64,000 nucleotides of DNA from Sutcliffiella horikoshii. GTDB taxonomy: Bacteria; Bacillota; Bacilli; Bacillales; Bacillaceae_I. The notes beneath the pieces were generated by a model. The model was not told the origin of the DNA. It saw only the letters and a program-made list of their open reading frames with translations, and did not search any database. The position numbers and the translations under genes are program-made. Shown piece after piece: positions 54,289 through 64,000 of this stretch. Location of the stretch: assembly GCA_001636495.1 (NCBI GenBank), contig KV440964.1, positions 388,666 through 452,665 on the forward strand, in the 5' to 3' direction. Each line of letters begins with the position of its first letter. The stretch's first letter is position 1.

Positions 54289-55740
54289 TTAACCGATTAG
54301 CTTTGATAATCTCGCTAAAACCGTTTCTTTTCCTAAAAGGTGGATTGTTTGCGGCAGATCGCGACCATGTGTTTGGCCTGTTGTTGCCACACGGATCGGC
54401 ATGAACAGCTTTTTACCTTTATGACCGGTCGCTTTTTGCACGGACTTCGTTGCTGCTTTGATGTTATCTACGGAGAAGTCCTCCATCGTTTCCAATTCAT
54501 TTCGGAAGGCAGCCATCACTTCTGGCACCTGCTCTTCAGCTAGGACAGCTTTTGCTTCTTCATCGTATTCAATGTGAGTTTTGAAGAACATTTCTGTCAG
54601 TTCGACAATCTCCGCTCCGAAACTCATCTGTTCCTGGTAAAGGCCGATAAGCTCTTTTGCCCACGCCTTTTGGTCCTCTGTCATGGATGTTTCGAGTCGT
54701 CCTGCTTTAACTAGGTGCGGCAAGGAGAGCTCCACAAGTTGATCAAGGTCCATCGTTTTGATGTACTGGTTATTCATCCACGTTAATTTGTTTGTATCAA
54801 ATACAGCTGGTGATTTGGATAAACGAGCTGTATCAAAAATCTCAATGAATTGCTCTTTAGAGAAGATTTCCTCTTCCCCGACAGGAGACCATCCAAGCAA
54901 GGCAATGAAGTTGAACAAGGCCTCTGGCAGATAGCCAAGCTCCTCATATTGCTCAATAAACTGGATGATGGACTCATCACGTTTGCTTAACTTCTTGCGG
55001 CTCTCATTTACAATCAATGTCATGTGACCAAATGTCGGCACGTCCCAGCCTAACGCTTCAAAAATCATGACTTGTTTTGGCGTGTTGGAAATATGGTCAT
55101 CTCCGCGTAGTACGTGGGAAATCTTCATCAGATGATCGTCCACTGCCACTGCAAAGTTGTAAGTAGGTGTTCCATCTTTTTTCACAATGACAAAGTCACC
55201 CATGCCATCGGATTCAAAGGAGACGTCCCCTTTTACCATGTCATTGAACTTGATTTCTTTTCCCTTTGGCACTCGGAATCGGATGCTTGGCTCTCTTCCT
55301 TCCGCTTCAAATGCTTTTTGCTCTTCTGCAGTTAAGTTGCTGTGCTTGCCGGAGTAATTAGGGTTCTCTCCACGTGCGATCTGTTCTTCCCGCTCCGCCT
55401 CAAGCTCCTCTTCCGTGCAATAGCATTTATACGCAAGGTCTTTTTCTAAAAGCTCATTATAGTATTTTGTATAGATGTCATTACGCTCTGATTGGCGGTA
55501 TGGACCATATTCGCCGCCTACATCGACGCTTTCATCCCAGTCCATTCCAAGCCATTTAAGATATTTGAGCTGGCTCTCTTCTCCACCGGCAATGTTGCGT
55601 TTTTTGTCTGTATCTTCAATCCGGATGATGAATTTTCCGTTTTGGCTGCGTGCAAACAGGTAGTTGAATAGTGCGGTTCTGGCATTTCCTATATGTAAGT
55701 GCCCTGTTGGACTTGGGGCATATCGTACACGAACTGTCAT
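54289..55740 (-). CDS. gltX: Glutamyl-tRNA synthetase
   Basis: This 483-aa class I synthetase has [13 protein letters not shown] (9-21) and a KLSKRD motif near residue 250. In Bacillus it also charges tRNA-Gln with Glu for GatCAB. The Cys pair in YKCYCTEEE suggests remnants of the zinc-binding SWIM-like site. The ATG follows GGAGGTAACAAAAC. It is separated from ispF by a repeat element. Confidence 0.97.
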   Translation of the reverse strand: MTVRVRYAPSPTGHLHIGNARTALFNYLFARSQNGKFIIRIEDTDKKRNIAGGEESQLKYLKWLGMDWDESVDVGGEYGPYRQSERNDIYTKYYNELLEKDLAYKCYCTEEELEAEREEQIARGENPNYSGKHSNLTAEEQKAFEAEGREPSIRFRVPKGKEIKFNDMVKGDVSFESDGMGDFVIVKKDGTPTYNFAVAVDDHLMKISHVLRGDDHISNTPKQVMIFEALGWDVPTFGHMTLIVNESRKKLSKRDESIIQFIEQYEELGYLPEALFNFIALLGWSPVGEEEIFSKEQFIEIFDTARLSKSPAVFDTNKLTWMNNQYIKTMDLDQLVELSLPHLVKAGRLETSMTEDQKAWAKELIGLYQEQMSFGAEIVELTEMFFKTHIEYDEEAKAVLAEEQVPEVMAAFRNELETMEDFSVDNIKAATKSVQKATGHKGKKLFMPIRVATTGQTHGRDLPQTIHLLGKETVLARLSKLIG

Positions 55741-55789
55741 GTTTTGTTACCTCCATATTCCGTCGGCTTTCGGGCCCGAACGGTTTTTA

Positions 55790-55830
55790 AAACTAAGCAT
55801 TATTTTAACATAAAAGTGCTTAAGCACGTA
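55790..55830 (-). promoter_or_regulatory. Candidate gltX promoter region with a 12-bp palindrome
   Basis: The minus strand has TAAAAT preceded by TGT (an extended -10, near 55807-55799), and 8 bp upstream the perfect palindrome GTGCTTAAGCAC (55827-55816), where a -35 would be. The -35 is poor, so a regulator or the extended -10 may compensate. Confidence 0.4.
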
Positions 55831-55867
55831 GTTATTTCTTTCTAGGGCTTTGTTATAACGCCGTTGT

Positions 55868-55991
55868 TGATTTCCGCAAATGGCTTCGCTTTCCTAGGGG
55901 CTGACGTGAGCCTCTTCGGCTTACGCCTGCGGGGTCTCCACCTAGCGCTATCTCCCTCAGGAGTCTTCGCCATTTGCTCCAATCACCAGCT
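55868..55991 (+). repeat. GC-rich foldable repeat, copy R3 (subtype 2)
   Basis: It has the core TTCGCTTTCCTAGGGG, GTGAGCCTCTTCGGCTTACG, CTGCGGGGTCTCCACC and CTCAGGAGTC, with the outer stem GCAAATGGC / GCCATTTGC. It is closest to R2. It lies between ispF and gltX, which are not separated by such an element in B. subtilis. Confidence 0.85.
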
Positions 55992-56015
55992 GAAAATCCG
56001 TTAGCAAAGCAAAAG

Positions 56016-56492
56016 CTATTTCTTTAGTAAGAGGACGGTTGCTTGGGCGGCGATTCCTTCTTCTCTGCCTGTGAAGCCGAGTTTTTCGGTGGTGGTGGCT
56101 TTTACGTTGACTTGATCAACGTCAGCCTCTAACAGTTCGGCAATTCTTTTACGCATCGGTTCGATATGCGGCGCCATTTTTGGTCTTTGTGCAATGATGG
56201 TACAGTCCACATTTCCAAGTGTATATCCTTTTTCTTTTACTATTGCCCATACCTGTTCCATTAAAACGGCGGAATCGGCATTTTTAAAAGCGGGATCTGT
56301 GTCCGGGAAGTGTTTCCCGATGTCTCCTTCTCCAATAGCGCCTAGGCATGCGTCGGAGATTGTGTGTAATAGTACGTCGGCATCTGAGTGTCCGAGCAGT
56401 CCCTTTTCGTAAGGGATGGTGATGCCTCCGATTATTAGTGGTCTGCCTTCTGCAAACTGATGTACGTCAAATCCTTGTCCAATTCGAAACAT
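56016..56492 (-). CDS. ispF: 2-C-methyl-D-erythritol 2,4-cyclodiphosphate synthase
   Basis: This 158-aa enzyme of the MEP isoprenoid pathway has metal ligands D9 and H11 in GFDVH and H43 in LLHTISD. I chose [11 protein letters not shown], nine bases after GGAG, matching the family length. In B. subtilis ispD and ispF are adjacent; here a 206-bp gap with repeat R4 separates them. Confidence 0.97.
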   Translation of the reverse strand: MFRIGQGFDVHQFAEGRPLIIGGITIPYEKGLLGHSDADVLLHTISDACLGAIGEGDIGKHFPDTDPAFKNADSAVLMEQVWAIVKEKGYTLGNVDCTIIAQRPKMAPHIEPMRKRIAELLEADVDQVNVKATTTEKLGFTGREEGIAAQATVLLLKK

Positions 56493-56532
56493 GGTGCATC
56501 TCTCCAATTAAATGAGTATAGTCTGATTAACT

Positions 56533-56660
56533 CCTGTAGATTTCCGTTCCAGGTGTTCGCTTTCCGAGGGGCGGTGCTTGAGCCTCCTCACTTCGTTGCG
56601 GGGTCTCAACCTACCGCTATCTCCCTCCGGAGTCTCACACCTTGCACTCCAATCTACAGG
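56533..56660 (+). repeat. GC-rich foldable repeat, copy R4 (subtype 1)
   Basis: It begins CCTGTAGATT and ends AATCTACAGG, a 10-bp perfect terminal inverted repeat. The inner stem AGGTGT / ACACCT replaces the GCAAATGGC stem of subtype 2. The core matches R1 closely. It lies between ispD and ispF in the same operon, so it is probably transcribed. Confidence 0.88.
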
Positions 56661-56698
56661 TATTTATGGTTTAATATGACATGTTGCATTTTCAAATA

Positions 56699-57376
56699 TT
56701 ATTTTTGTAAAAAAGCTTTTGCTAGTAAGAGATCCTCGGGTGTTGTTAGTTTGAAGTTTTCGTATTCACCTTCGACAATGTGTACCGGCACTTGTATACG
56801 TTCTACGAGACTTGCTTCGTCGGTTCCTAGATAGTTTTCTGTTTTTGCTATTTCGTGCGCCTCTTTTAGTATAGGGTAGCGGAAAGCTTGTGGTGTTTGG
56901 ATGGACCATAAGCTAGAGCGCTCGACAGTCTCTTCTACTACTCCCTCCCTGCTTACACGTTTGATGGTATCTTTTACAGGTACACCTACAATTGCGGCTC
57001 CTTCTTTGGACGCTGTTTCTACTAGATTATGAATGACTTCGCGAGAAATAAAAGGCCTTGCTCCATCATGAACAAGTACAATTTCTGCTGATTTTAGCGA
57101 TGTAAGCCCATTATACACGCTATCCTGCCGCTCAACTCCACCAATGACGATTTCTTTTATTTTTTGTATGGGATACTGGTCGAGAAGTTCTTTGAATATA
57201 TCTTTTTCTTTTTCATTAATGACTAGTTTGATTTCCTTGCACCATGGATCTGTTTCAAAAACCGAAAGGGTATGGATGATGACAGGTTTCCCTTCAAGGT
57301 CGATGAATTGCTTGTTTTTTCCTGCTTTCATCCGTTTCCCTTGCCCTGCTGCAAGTACAATTACTTGGTAGTTCAT
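56699..57376 (-). CDS. ispD: 2-C-methyl-D-erythritol 4-phosphate cytidylyltransferase
   Basis: This 225-aa enzyme of the MEP pathway has the nucleotide-binding opening LAAGQGKRMKAGKNKQF (about 8-24) and VHDGARPFIS. It uses CTP to make CDP-methylerythritol. The ATG at 57376 is well placed. In B. subtilis it is part of the sigma-M-responsive region after yacL. Confidence 0.97.
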   Translation of the reverse strand: MNYQVIVLAAGQGKRMKAGKNKQFIDLEGKPVIIHTLSVFETDPWCKEIKLVINEKEKDIFKELLDQYPIQKIKEIVIGGVERQDSVYNGLTSLKSAEIVLVHDGARPFISREVIHNLVETASKEGAAIVGVPVKDTIKRVSREGVVEETVERSSLWSIQTPQAFRYPILKEAHEIAKTENYLGTDEASLVERIQVPVHIVEGEYENFKLTTPEDLLLAKAFLQK

Positions 57377-57422
57377 TGTTTTACTCTCCCGTGGGTAGTG
57401 ATTTTTTTATGTAAATAACTTA

Positions 57423-57451
57423 TACCCTCTAAAGCAAAGCTTAAGAGGGTA
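57423..57451. promoter_or_regulatory. Strong stem-loop between yacL and ispD
   Basis: TACCCTCT and AAGC pair with GCTT and AGAGGGTA around an AAA loop, with one A-A mismatch. No T-run follows on either strand. It may be a processing or stability element in the yacL-ispD transcript. Confidence 0.6.
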
Positions 57452-57469
57452 AGTAGTCCTTATATTCAT

Positions 57470-58561
57470 TTATAAAGCTGCCCGCTCCATCTGCTTGGGC
57501 TTGGCAAAAATCATCCGTCCGGCAGAGGTCTGCAAGACACTTGTAACAAGGACTTGTATGTGCTTGCCGATGTAATCACGGCCTTCTTCCACCACAATCA
57601 TGGTACCGTCATCTAGGTAAGCAACGCCCTGGTTATGTTCTTTTCCGTCTTTGATCACTTGGACGGTGAGCTCTTCACCTGGAAGGACGACCGGCTTGAC
57701 CGCATTGGCAAGGTCGTTGATATTCAACACTTCGACATTTTGAAGCTCACATACTTTATTCAGATTGAAGTCATTGGTCACGACCACACCGGAAGTCAAT
57801 TTTGCCAGTTTGACAAGCTTGGAGTCGACTTCCTGTATGTCTTCAAAATTGCCTTCATATATTTCTACTTTAATGGCTAATTCCTTTTGAATCCTGTTCA
57901 AAATATCCAATCCACGTCGGCCGCGATTCCGCTTCAGCACATCAGATGAATCGGCGATATGTTGCAGCTCTTCTAGCACAAACCTCGGAATGACAATCGT
58001 CCCTTCCAAAAAGCCGGTCTGGCAGATATCAGCAACTCTTCCATCAATAATGACACTCGTATCCAGGATCTTCAGCTTCTTGGATGAAAGGTCCAAATCA
58101 TCTTCTTCGACCGATTTCTTTTTCCCGAACTTAGAAGAGATGGAGAACAGATTCACCAGCTCATCCCGCTTTTTGAAACCTACTTGAAAACCAAGATACC
58201 CTAATAGAATGGTGATGAAAATGGGGAAGATGGCACTGACAAATGGAATTCTCTCAAGAGGGATGACTGCTAGATAGGCGACAATCAACCCGAAAATAAG
58301 TCCCAGGCTGCCGAATAACACATCCGTTACCGGCGCTTTTACCAATGATTCCTCTATCCATTTAATGAACCCGACAACATAATCCACTAACCAAAAAGTA
58401 AGGATGAAAAAAATAATTGCTCCTAAGATTGCAACAGTATAAGGCTTCGTAAGAAAAGGAATATCTCCTAAATTTAAGAGGGAAAACAGCTCGGGGATAA
58501 AGAATATTCCCAATGTCCCACCAAGAATTAGAAAGAATAATTGAACCATACGCCTTAACAT
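57470..58561 (-). CDS. yacL: YacL, membrane PIN-TRAM domain protein
   Basis: This 363-aa protein has four membrane helices (about 5-25, 40-60, 80-105, 108-128), a PIN nuclease-like domain with [14 protein letters not shown] and [12 protein letters not shown], and a C-terminal TRAM domain. The role is unknown; a membrane-bound RNase is the common prediction. The disA-yacL-ispD order is conserved. GGGAGGTGAGGCA precedes the ATG. Confidence 0.93.
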   Translation of the reverse strand: MLRRMVQLFFLILGGTLGIFFIPELFSLLNLGDIPFLTKPYTVAILGAIIFFILTFWLVDYVVGFIKWIEESLVKAPVTDVLFGSLGLIFGLIVAYLAVIPLERIPFVSAIFPIFITILLGYLGFQVGFKKRDELVNLFSISSKFGKKKSVEEDDLDLSSKKLKILDTSVIIDGRVADICQTGFLEGTIVIPRFVLEELQHIADSSDVLKRNRGRRGLDILNRIQKELAIKVEIYEGNFEDIQEVDSKLVKLAKLTSGVVVTNDFNLNKVCELQNVEVLNINDLANAVKPVVLPGEELTVQVIKDGKEHNQGVAYLDDGTMIVVEEGRDYIGKHIQVLVTSVLQTSAGRMIFAKPKQMERAAL

Positions 58562-58677
58562 TGCCTCACCTCCCTTTATTCATTATAAACAGTTTCCATT
58601 AAATAAAACGTCGAAAAAGCTTTTAATTTACATTTGTTAGGATTTTGTCACATTCCAGATTTCCAAAAATCTCTGCC

Positions 58678-59751
58678 CTACATTTGACGGTCAATAAGGA
58701 GCTGATCCTGTATCCGCTTCAGCCCTTCTTTTATCTTCCTTGCGCGTACCTCTCCTATACCGTCCACATCGTCGAGTTCTTCTACTGTCGCCACCAGAAT
58801 TTGCTTCAGGTTTTGGAAACGGCAGACAAGGTTTTCTATGACGAGAGGAGGAAGTCTAGGAATCTTATGCAGTACTCTATATCCTCTCGGCAGGACGATT
58901 TCATCCGGATTCATAAAGCCTGAATAGCCGAGCATTTTTAATATGACGGCATCATCCAATAGGTCCGTATTGGCCAATTCCTGCAATCTCCTTAAGATCA
59001 TGAAAGCATCCCTGTCTTTATCCACACAATAATCTTTGATAAGAAGGATTGCCTCTTCTTCAATATGGGCGAGCAGCTCCGTCATCTGGAGGCGAATAAG
59101 CCTACCCTCTGTGCCAAGTTCATTAATATAGCTTAGAATTTCATTTTTAATGCGAAGCACCATTTCAATTCGGTGGATAACCTGTAAAAGCTCCGATAAA
59201 GATACCTGTTCCTCGAATTCCAATGCCCCAAGGTTGGTGATCCCCTGATCAAGCACCGTTTTATACTTCTCCAGCGTCTGAATCGCTTGATTGGCTTTGG
59301 TGAAAATAACACCAATATCCCGCAACGCATAGCGGAAATCACCTTTGTACAAAGTAATGACATTACGCCGCTGGGAGATGGCGATAACCAGACATCCGGT
59401 CTGCTTGGCCACACGCTCAGCTGTACGATGCCTCATACCGGTTTCAGTGGAGATGATGGCGGAGTTTGGTGTTAATTGTGCATTGGCATAGATTATTTTC
59501 GTGCCTTTTTCATTCAGGATGATGGCACCATCCATTTTGGCCAGTTCATATACAAAAGCAGGACTGAATGGGCAGTTGATGGAAAAACCTCCGTCCACCA
59601 TTTCTTTCACTTTATCATTGAATCCCATTACAACCAGACCACCCGTCTGAGAGCGGAGAATATTGTTGATTCCCTCCCGGATAGGAGTTCCTGGTGCAAT
59701 AAACTGTAAGGTCTCTGCCATGATTTTTTCTTTCTGCCGTTGTTCTTCCAT
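58678..59751 (-). CDS. disA: DNA integrity scanning protein DisA, diadenylate cyclase
   Basis: This 357-aa protein has an N-terminal DAC domain with DGA (74-76) and RHR (107-109), a helical linker, and a C-terminal helix-hairpin-helix DNA-binding part. It makes c-di-AMP and scans DNA for branched structures before sporulation. The ATG is six bases after GGGGG and 2 bp after radA, so coupled with it. Confidence 0.97.
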   Translation of the reverse strand: MEEQRQKEKIMAETLQFIAPGTPIREGINNILRSQTGGLVVMGFNDKVKEMVDGGFSINCPFSPAFVYELAKMDGAIILNEKGTKIIYANAQLTPNSAIISTETGMRHRTAERVAKQTGCLVIAISQRRNVITLYKGDFRYALRDIGVIFTKANQAIQTLEKYKTVLDQGITNLGALEFEEQVSLSELLQVIHRIEMVLRIKNEILSYINELGTEGRLIRLQMTELLAHIEEEAILLIKDYCVDKDRDAFMILRRLQELANTDLLDDAVILKMLGYSGFMNPDEIVLPRGYRVLHKIPRLPPLVIENLVCRFQNLKQILVATVEELDDVDGIGEVRARKIKEGLKRIQDQLLIDRQM

Positions 59752-59753
59752 CT

Positions 59754-61130
59754 CTATCCCCCTAGAGTATATTGAAGAGCCTGCTCGATGGTATTAACAC
59801 CGATAACATTGACTTCTTTCGGAACCGTCCATCCCCCCAGGTTTTTCGCTGGGATGATCACTCGCTTGAATCCAAGCTTTGCCGCTTCCTGGACTCGTTG
59901 TTCAATTCGGGAAACCCGTCTGATCTCACCTGTCAGCCCTACTTCACCGATTACCACATCTGTCGGTTCGGACGTTTGATTACGGAAACTGGAGGCAATG
60001 CTGACTGCTACTGCCAAATCGATGGCCGGTTCGTCGAGTTTAACCCCGCCAGCGACTTTCAGATAGGCGTCCTGGTTCTGTAGCAGGAGGCCCACCCTTT
60101 TTTCAAGCACCGCCATGATGAGCGATACCCTGTTATGGTCAATGCCAGTTGCCATCCTACGCGGGTTACCGTAGCCTGTCGGTGAAATGAGTGCCTGGAT
60201 TTCCACCAACACCGGGCGTGTCCCTTCCATAGATGCTACTACGGTAGAGCCTGCAGCACCCTTTGAGCGTTCTTCGAGAAAAATTTCGGAAGGGTTCTTC
60301 ACTTCTGTGAGTCCTTCTTCCTTCATTTCAAAAATACCTATTTCATTGGTGGAACCGAATCTATTTTTTACAGACCGCAATATGCGATACGTATGATGAC
60401 GCTCTCCTTCAAAATATAGCACAGTATCTACCATATGCTCCAATAATCGTGGGCCGGCAATGGCTCCTTCCTTGGTTACGTGTCCGACGATGAAAACAGC
60501 GATATTCTTCGTTTTCGCAATACGCATCAATTCCGCTGTACACTCCCTGACCTGGGACACGCTTCCCGGAGCTGAGGTAACTGCTGGATGATAGACGGTC
60601 TGGATGGAATCGACAACCAGCAAAGTAGGTTGAACGTCATCGACCGCTTTTGCCACCAGTTCAAAATCCGTTTCGGATAAAACAAACAGCTCTTCTGCCT
60701 GTACCCCTAAACGATCTGCACGTAACTTCGTCTGTTGAACAGACTCTTCCCCGGATATGTATAGGACACGATGCTTTTTTAATGCCAGTTGACAGCACAC
60801 CTGCAGCAATAAAGTCGACTTCCCGATACCGGGATCTCCTCCAATAAGTACAAGCGAGCCCTGGACCAACCCGCCTCCAAGTACCCTGTTGCACTCCTCC
60901 ATATCGGTGTAGATCCTTGCTTGCTTTATATTTTCCACTTTTGTAATGGATTCCGCTTTTCTTGCCAGTGTGGAGGATGATGTCGTAAAGCCTCCGCGCC
61001 TTGGGGTCCTGGACTCCTCCAGCTCCTCGACCATCGTATTCCACGCGTTACAGCCTGGGCATTTGCCCATCCACTTAGGAGATTCATACCCGCATTCCTT
61101 ACACATAAACTTTGTCTTACGCTTTGCCAT
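59754..61130 (-). CDS. radA: DNA repair protein RadA (Sms)
   Basis: This 458-aa branch-migration helicase has a zinc finger (C10, C13, C24, C27), Walker [11 protein letters not shown] (97-106), the RadA-specific KNRFG motif near 257 and a C-terminal Lon-like domain. It interacts with DisA in B. subtilis; the two genes are adjacent. A terminator separates it from clpC. The promoter for radA is not clear: a TTGACA 18 bp before the ATG is too close to the start. Confidence 0.97.
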   Translation of the reverse strand: MAKRKTKFMCKECGYESPKWMGKCPGCNAWNTMVEELEESRTPRRGGFTTSSSTLARKAESITKVENIKQARIYTDMEECNRVLGGGLVQGSLVLIGGDPGIGKSTLLLQVCCQLALKKHRVLYISGEESVQQTKLRADRLGVQAEELFVLSETDFELVAKAVDDVQPTLLVVDSIQTVYHPAVTSAPGSVSQVRECTAELMRIAKTKNIAVFIVGHVTKEGAIAGPRLLEHMVDTVLYFEGERHHTYRILRSVKNRFGSTNEIGIFEMKEEGLTEVKNPSEIFLEERSKGAAGSTVVASMEGTRPVLVEIQALISPTGYGNPRRMATGIDHNRVSLIMAVLEKRVGLLLQNQDAYLKVAGGVKLDEPAIDLAVAVSIASSFRNQTSEPTDVVIGEVGLTGEIRRVSRIEQRVQEAAKLGFKRVIIPAKNLGGWTVPKEVNVIGVNTIEQALQYTLGG

Positions 61131-61261
61131 ACAAAAATCCTCTCTATGTCAACAATAATCTTTATGAAAAGAGTGTTATAAAAATACCATAGTTTTCCTT
61201 CTTTTATGATACCTTATTACACATTATTTACGCTAATATAAACCGTTGGAAAATACAAGAA

Positions 61262-61297
61262 AGGAGGAAAGCTCCAAGTTAAAGAGCTTACCTCCAC
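61262..61297 (-). terminator. Terminator between clpC and radA
   Basis: On the minus strand GGAGGTAAGCTC pairs with GAGCTTTCCTCC and is followed by TTTCTTG. It is 30 bp after the clpC stop. The T-run is interrupted, so some read-through into radA is possible. Confidence 0.8.
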
Positions 61298-61326
61298 TTC
61301 TATTTTTCAACCACTGACCTGCATCC

Positions 61327-63765
61327 TTATTTTACTATTTCAACATCTCGCACCACAAATTCCCCGTCCACTACATCCAATGAGATTTTCTTGCCTTTCT
61401 CAATATTTCCTCTTAGTAGCTCTTCGGAAAGTTTATCTTCCACATGCTTCTGGATGGCACGACGCAACGGCCTTGCACCATACTCCGGGTCATATCCTTC
61501 TTCGGCTATCTTGTCTTTAGCCGCTTCTGTCAGCTCAAGATCAATATCCTGCTCTTTCAGACGCTTTGTCAGTTGCTCAGATAGCAGCGTTACAATCTCT
61601 TTCAAGTGCGTTCTTTCCAAGGAGTGGAATACGATCATTTCATCAACACGGTTCAGGAACTCTGGACGGAACGCCTTTTTCAGCTCATCCATCACTTTCC
61701 CTTTCATATCTTTATAGTTTTGGTTCTCATCCTGTACATTAAAGCCGACATACTTGTTACGCTTCAAGGCATCCGCCCCGACGTTTGATGTCATGATGAC
61801 AAGCGTATTTCGGAAGTCTACTGTACGCCCCTTAGAATCTGTCAGACGGCCATCCTCCAACACTTGCAATAGTATATTGAACACATCAGGATGTGCTTTT
61901 TCGATTTCATCTAAAAGAATGACAGAATACGGTTTGCGACGGACCTTCTCCGTCAGCTGGCCGCCCTCATCATATCCTACATAACCTGGAGGGGAACCTA
62001 CAAGACGGGAAGTCGAATGCTTCTCCATGTACTCGGACATATCGATACGGATCATGGCATCTTCATCACCAAAGATAGATTCTGCCAAAGCTCTCGCAAG
62101 CTCGGTTTTCCCGACCCCTGTCGGCCCTAGGAATATGAAGGAGCCAATTGGACGCTTCGGATCTTTCAAACCAGCACGTGCACGACGAACGGCTTTAGAT
62201 ACCGCCTTGACCGCTTCATCCTGCCCGATAACACGGGAGTGCAATAAAGATTCCATGTTTAACAGTTTATCTGTTTCCGTTTGCGCAAGCTTGGATACCG
62301 GAATTCCGGTCCAGCTCGATACAACCATTGCAATATCTTCCACTGTCACCTCGGAATTCTCCTGGCCCTGCTTTTCTTTCCATGTTTTCTTCGTTTCTTC
62401 TAGTTGCTCGCGCAGGCGCTGCTCTGTATCTCTTAAAGAAGCTGCCTTTTCAAACTCTTGGCTTTGAACGGCCGCATCCTTCTCATTACGAACAGACTCT
62501 AGCTTCACCTCTAACTCTTTCAAATTAGGAGGTGTTGTAAAGGAACGAAGTCGCACTTTCGATCCGGCTTCGTCAATTAAGTCGATCGCTTTATCCGGAA
62601 GGAAGCGGTCGGAAATGTAACGGTCGGAAAGCTTAACCGCCTGCTCAATCGCTTCATCCGTAATGGATACTCTGTGATGCGCTTCATAACGATCGCGAAG
62701 TCCAGTTAGAATCTGAATGGATTCCGCGGCTGTCGGCTCATCCACCTGGATTGGCTGGAAGCGTCGCTCAAGTGCAGCATCCTTTTCGATATATTTACGG
62801 TACTCATCCAATGTTGTCGCACCGATACATTGCAATTCCCCACGTGCCAAGGACGGTTTCAGGATATTGGACGCATCAATCGCACCCTCTGCCCCACCTG
62901 CACCAATTAACGTATGCAGCTCGTCAATGAACAGGATGATGTTACCCGCTTGGCGGATCTCATCCATTACTTTCTTTAAACGGTCCTCAAACTCCCCGCG
63001 GTATTTCGTCCCAGCTACTACCGTACCCATATCCAAGGTCATAACACGTTTGTCACGCAGGATCTCTGGTACTTCATTGTTCACGATTTGCTGGGCAAGG
63101 CCTTCCGCGATAGCCGTTTTACCTACCCCTGGCTCCCCGATAAGCACTGGGTTATTTTTCGTTCTACGGCTCAGTACTTCAATCACACGCTGGATTTCTT
63201 TGCTTCGTCCGATAACGGGATCCAAGCTTCCTTCGCGAGCCACTGCCGTCAAATCTCTTGCCAGACTATCAAGAGTAGGAGTATTTACATTGGCAGATGC
63301 TCCGCCTTGATGACCTCCTGAGGACTCATTGCTTCCAAGCAGCTGTAGCACTTGCTGACGCGCTTTGTTCAAGCTTACTCCCAAGTTGTTCAGTACACGT
63401 GCAGCAACGCCTTCCCCCTCACGGATCAGACCAAGCAGGACATGCTCTGTTCCCACATAAGAGTGTCCCAGTTTACGTGCTTCATCCATAGAAAGCTCAA
63501 TCACCTTTTTCGCTCTTGGTGTGTAGTGAGGAATGGACTGTCCACTGTCCTGTCCTCTGCCAATCAAGTTTTCCACTTCCTTCTGGATCTTTTCAGGTCC
63601 TAGACCAAGGGCAATCAGCGCTTTTGCGGCAATACCCTCCCCTTCTCTGACCAATCCAAGCAGGATATGCTCTGTTCCAATATTATTATGGCTTAGGCGC
63701 AACGCCTCTTCCTGTGCTAGTGCCAATACTTTTTGCGCTCTTTCCGTAAATCGACCAAACATCAT
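61327..63765 (-). CDS. clpC: ATP-dependent Clp protease ATP-binding subunit ClpC
   Basis: This 812-aa AAA+ unfoldase has a double Clp-N domain (about 1-145), D1 with GEPGVGKTA, an M-domain coiled coil (about 410-460), and D2 with GPTGVGKTE. It works with ClpP and the adaptors MecA and McsB. I chose [13 protein letters not shown], nine bases after GGGAGG; a TTG two codons earlier is less likely. It belongs to the ctsR-mcsA-mcsB-clpC operon, controlled by CtsR upstream of this window. Confidence 0.98.
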   Translation of the reverse strand: MMFGRFTERAQKVLALAQEEALRLSHNNIGTEHILLGLVREGEGIAAKALIALGLGPEKIQKEVENLIGRGQDSGQSIPHYTPRAKKVIELSMDEARKLGHSYVGTEHVLLGLIREGEGVAARVLNNLGVSLNKARQQVLQLLGSNESSGGHQGGASANVNTPTLDSLARDLTAVAREGSLDPVIGRSKEIQRVIEVLSRRTKNNPVLIGEPGVGKTAIAEGLAQQIVNNEVPEILRDKRVMTLDMGTVVAGTKYRGEFEDRLKKVMDEIRQAGNIILFIDELHTLIGAGGAEGAIDASNILKPSLARGELQCIGATTLDEYRKYIEKDAALERRFQPIQVDEPTAAESIQILTGLRDRYEAHHRVSITDEAIEQAVKLSDRYISDRFLPDKAIDLIDEAGSKVRLRSFTTPPNLKELEVKLESVRNEKDAAVQSQEFEKAASLRDTEQRLREQLEETKKTWKEKQGQENSEVTVEDIAMVVSSWTGIPVSKLAQTETDKLLNMESLLHSRVIGQDEAVKAVSKAVRRARAGLKDPKRPIGSFIFLGPTGVGKTELARALAESIFGDEDAMIRIDMSEYMEKHSTSRLVGSPPGYVGYDEGGQLTEKVRRKPYSVILLDEIEKAHPDVFNILLQVLEDGRLTDSKGRTVDFRNTLVIMTSNVGADALKRNKYVGFNVQDENQNYKDMKGKVMDELKKAFRPEFLNRVDEMIVFHSLERTHLKEIVTLLSEQLTKRLKEQDIDLELTEAAKDKIAEEGYDPEYGARPLRRAIQKHVEDKLSEELLRGNIEKGKKISLDVVDGEFVVRDVEIVK

Positions 63766-63787
63766 ATCCAATCGCCTCCCGAATAAT

Positions 63788-64000
63788 TTATCTCTTCAAT
63801 CGCATTCTTTCCCGAATCAAGCTCGCCCTGCGAACATCTCGTTCATTTGGCTTTAATGGTCCCCCTGCATATTGCTGCAGGAAGCCTGGTTGGGTCAATA
63901 TCATCAATTCATTTAAAATCGACCTGGAAATGTCAGTGATGTAGCCTAAATCAATACCAAGCCGGACATTCGATAAACACTTTGCCGCCTCTTTCGTTTC
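63788..64000 (-). CDS. mcsB: Protein-arginine kinase McsB, C-terminal part (truncated by window edge)
   Basis: The last 70 residues are visible: an [15 protein letters not shown] start at the edge, then [19 protein letters not shown] and RERMRLKR before the TAA at 63790-63788. These match the end of McsB, which marks proteins with phosphoarginine for ClpCP. The kinase active site is outside the window. The stop is 22 bp from the clpC start codon. Confidence 0.93.
   Translation of the reverse strand, partial: ETKEAAKCLSNVRLGIDLGYITDISRSILNELMILTQPGFLQQYAGGPLKPNERDVRRASLIRERMRLKR

Noticed and set aside
61131-61160. TTGACA close upstream of radA as a promoter
   Set aside because: It ends about 18 bp before the ATG, leaving no room for a -10 and a transcription start upstream of the ribosome site.
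62717-63310. A 197-codon plus-strand ORF opposite clpC
   Set aside because: Antisense shadow of the conserved AAA+ domain; composition mirrors clpC codons.

Overview
The window is a stretch of chromosome from an endospore-forming member of the Bacillaceae, closely following the Bacillus gene order, read in reverse complement. Evidence: the order from mcsB-clpC through rpoBC and the S10-spc-alpha ribosomal cluster to cwlD, salA, gerD, kbaA and pdaB beside an rRNA operon is the B. subtilis order; sporulation genes (cwlD, gerD, pdaB, kbaA, sigH) are present; regulation is of Firmicutes type (T-box, L10 and L13 leaders). The genus cannot be fixed from the sequence alone. Nearly all genes lie on the minus strand.

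Layout, left to right: (1) 1-3131, the 5' part of a 23S rRNA, a spacer without tRNA genes, and a complete 16S rRNA, driven by tandem promoters P1/P2 near 3280-3390. (2) 3482-8502, a small unknown gene, then pdaB, kbaA, gerD, salA, cwlD and a DUF2521 gene (ybaK type). (3) 8503-11823, an accessory segment absent from the B. subtilis layout: two cysteine-rich paralogues, a MITE-like element, three exported helical proteins in one operon (one apparently starting at an AUA codon), and a 52-bp tandem hairpin array. (4) 11824-16072, rplM-rpsI, truA and the ECF transporter core ecfA1-ecfA2-ecfT. (5) 16697-31675, the S10-spc-alpha operon with secY, adk, map, infA and rpoA. (6) 32202-36965, the str operon (rplGB, rpsL, rpsG, fusA, tuf). 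(7) 37093-49815, rpoC, rpoB, a methyltransferase, rplL, rplJ, rplA, rplK, nusG, secE, rpmG and sigH. (8) 49884-55740, rae1, rlmB, mrnC, cysS, cysE (with a cysteine T-box leader) and gltX. (9) 56016-64000, ispF, ispD, yacL, disA, radA, clpC and the end of mcsB.

The core is transcription and translation machinery in consecutive transcripts, with consensus-like promoters before rrn, rplK, rplJ, rpoB, rplGB, rpsJ, rplM, rpmG and sigH, and leaders that probably give autogenous control. The unexplained content is concentrated in the accessory segment at 8.5-11.8 kb and in four dispersed repeat families: a MITE-like element (2 copies), a GC-rich foldable element (4 copies in two subtypes), 52-bp hairpin arrays (2 sites, each directly beyond a terminator), and assorted palindromes. 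The most notable items are the three-gene exported-helix operon with its AUA start, the 13-bp inverted repeat that covers a Shine-Dalgarno site at 8.7 kb, and a promoter that fires almost directly into a terminator hairpin ahead of nusG.
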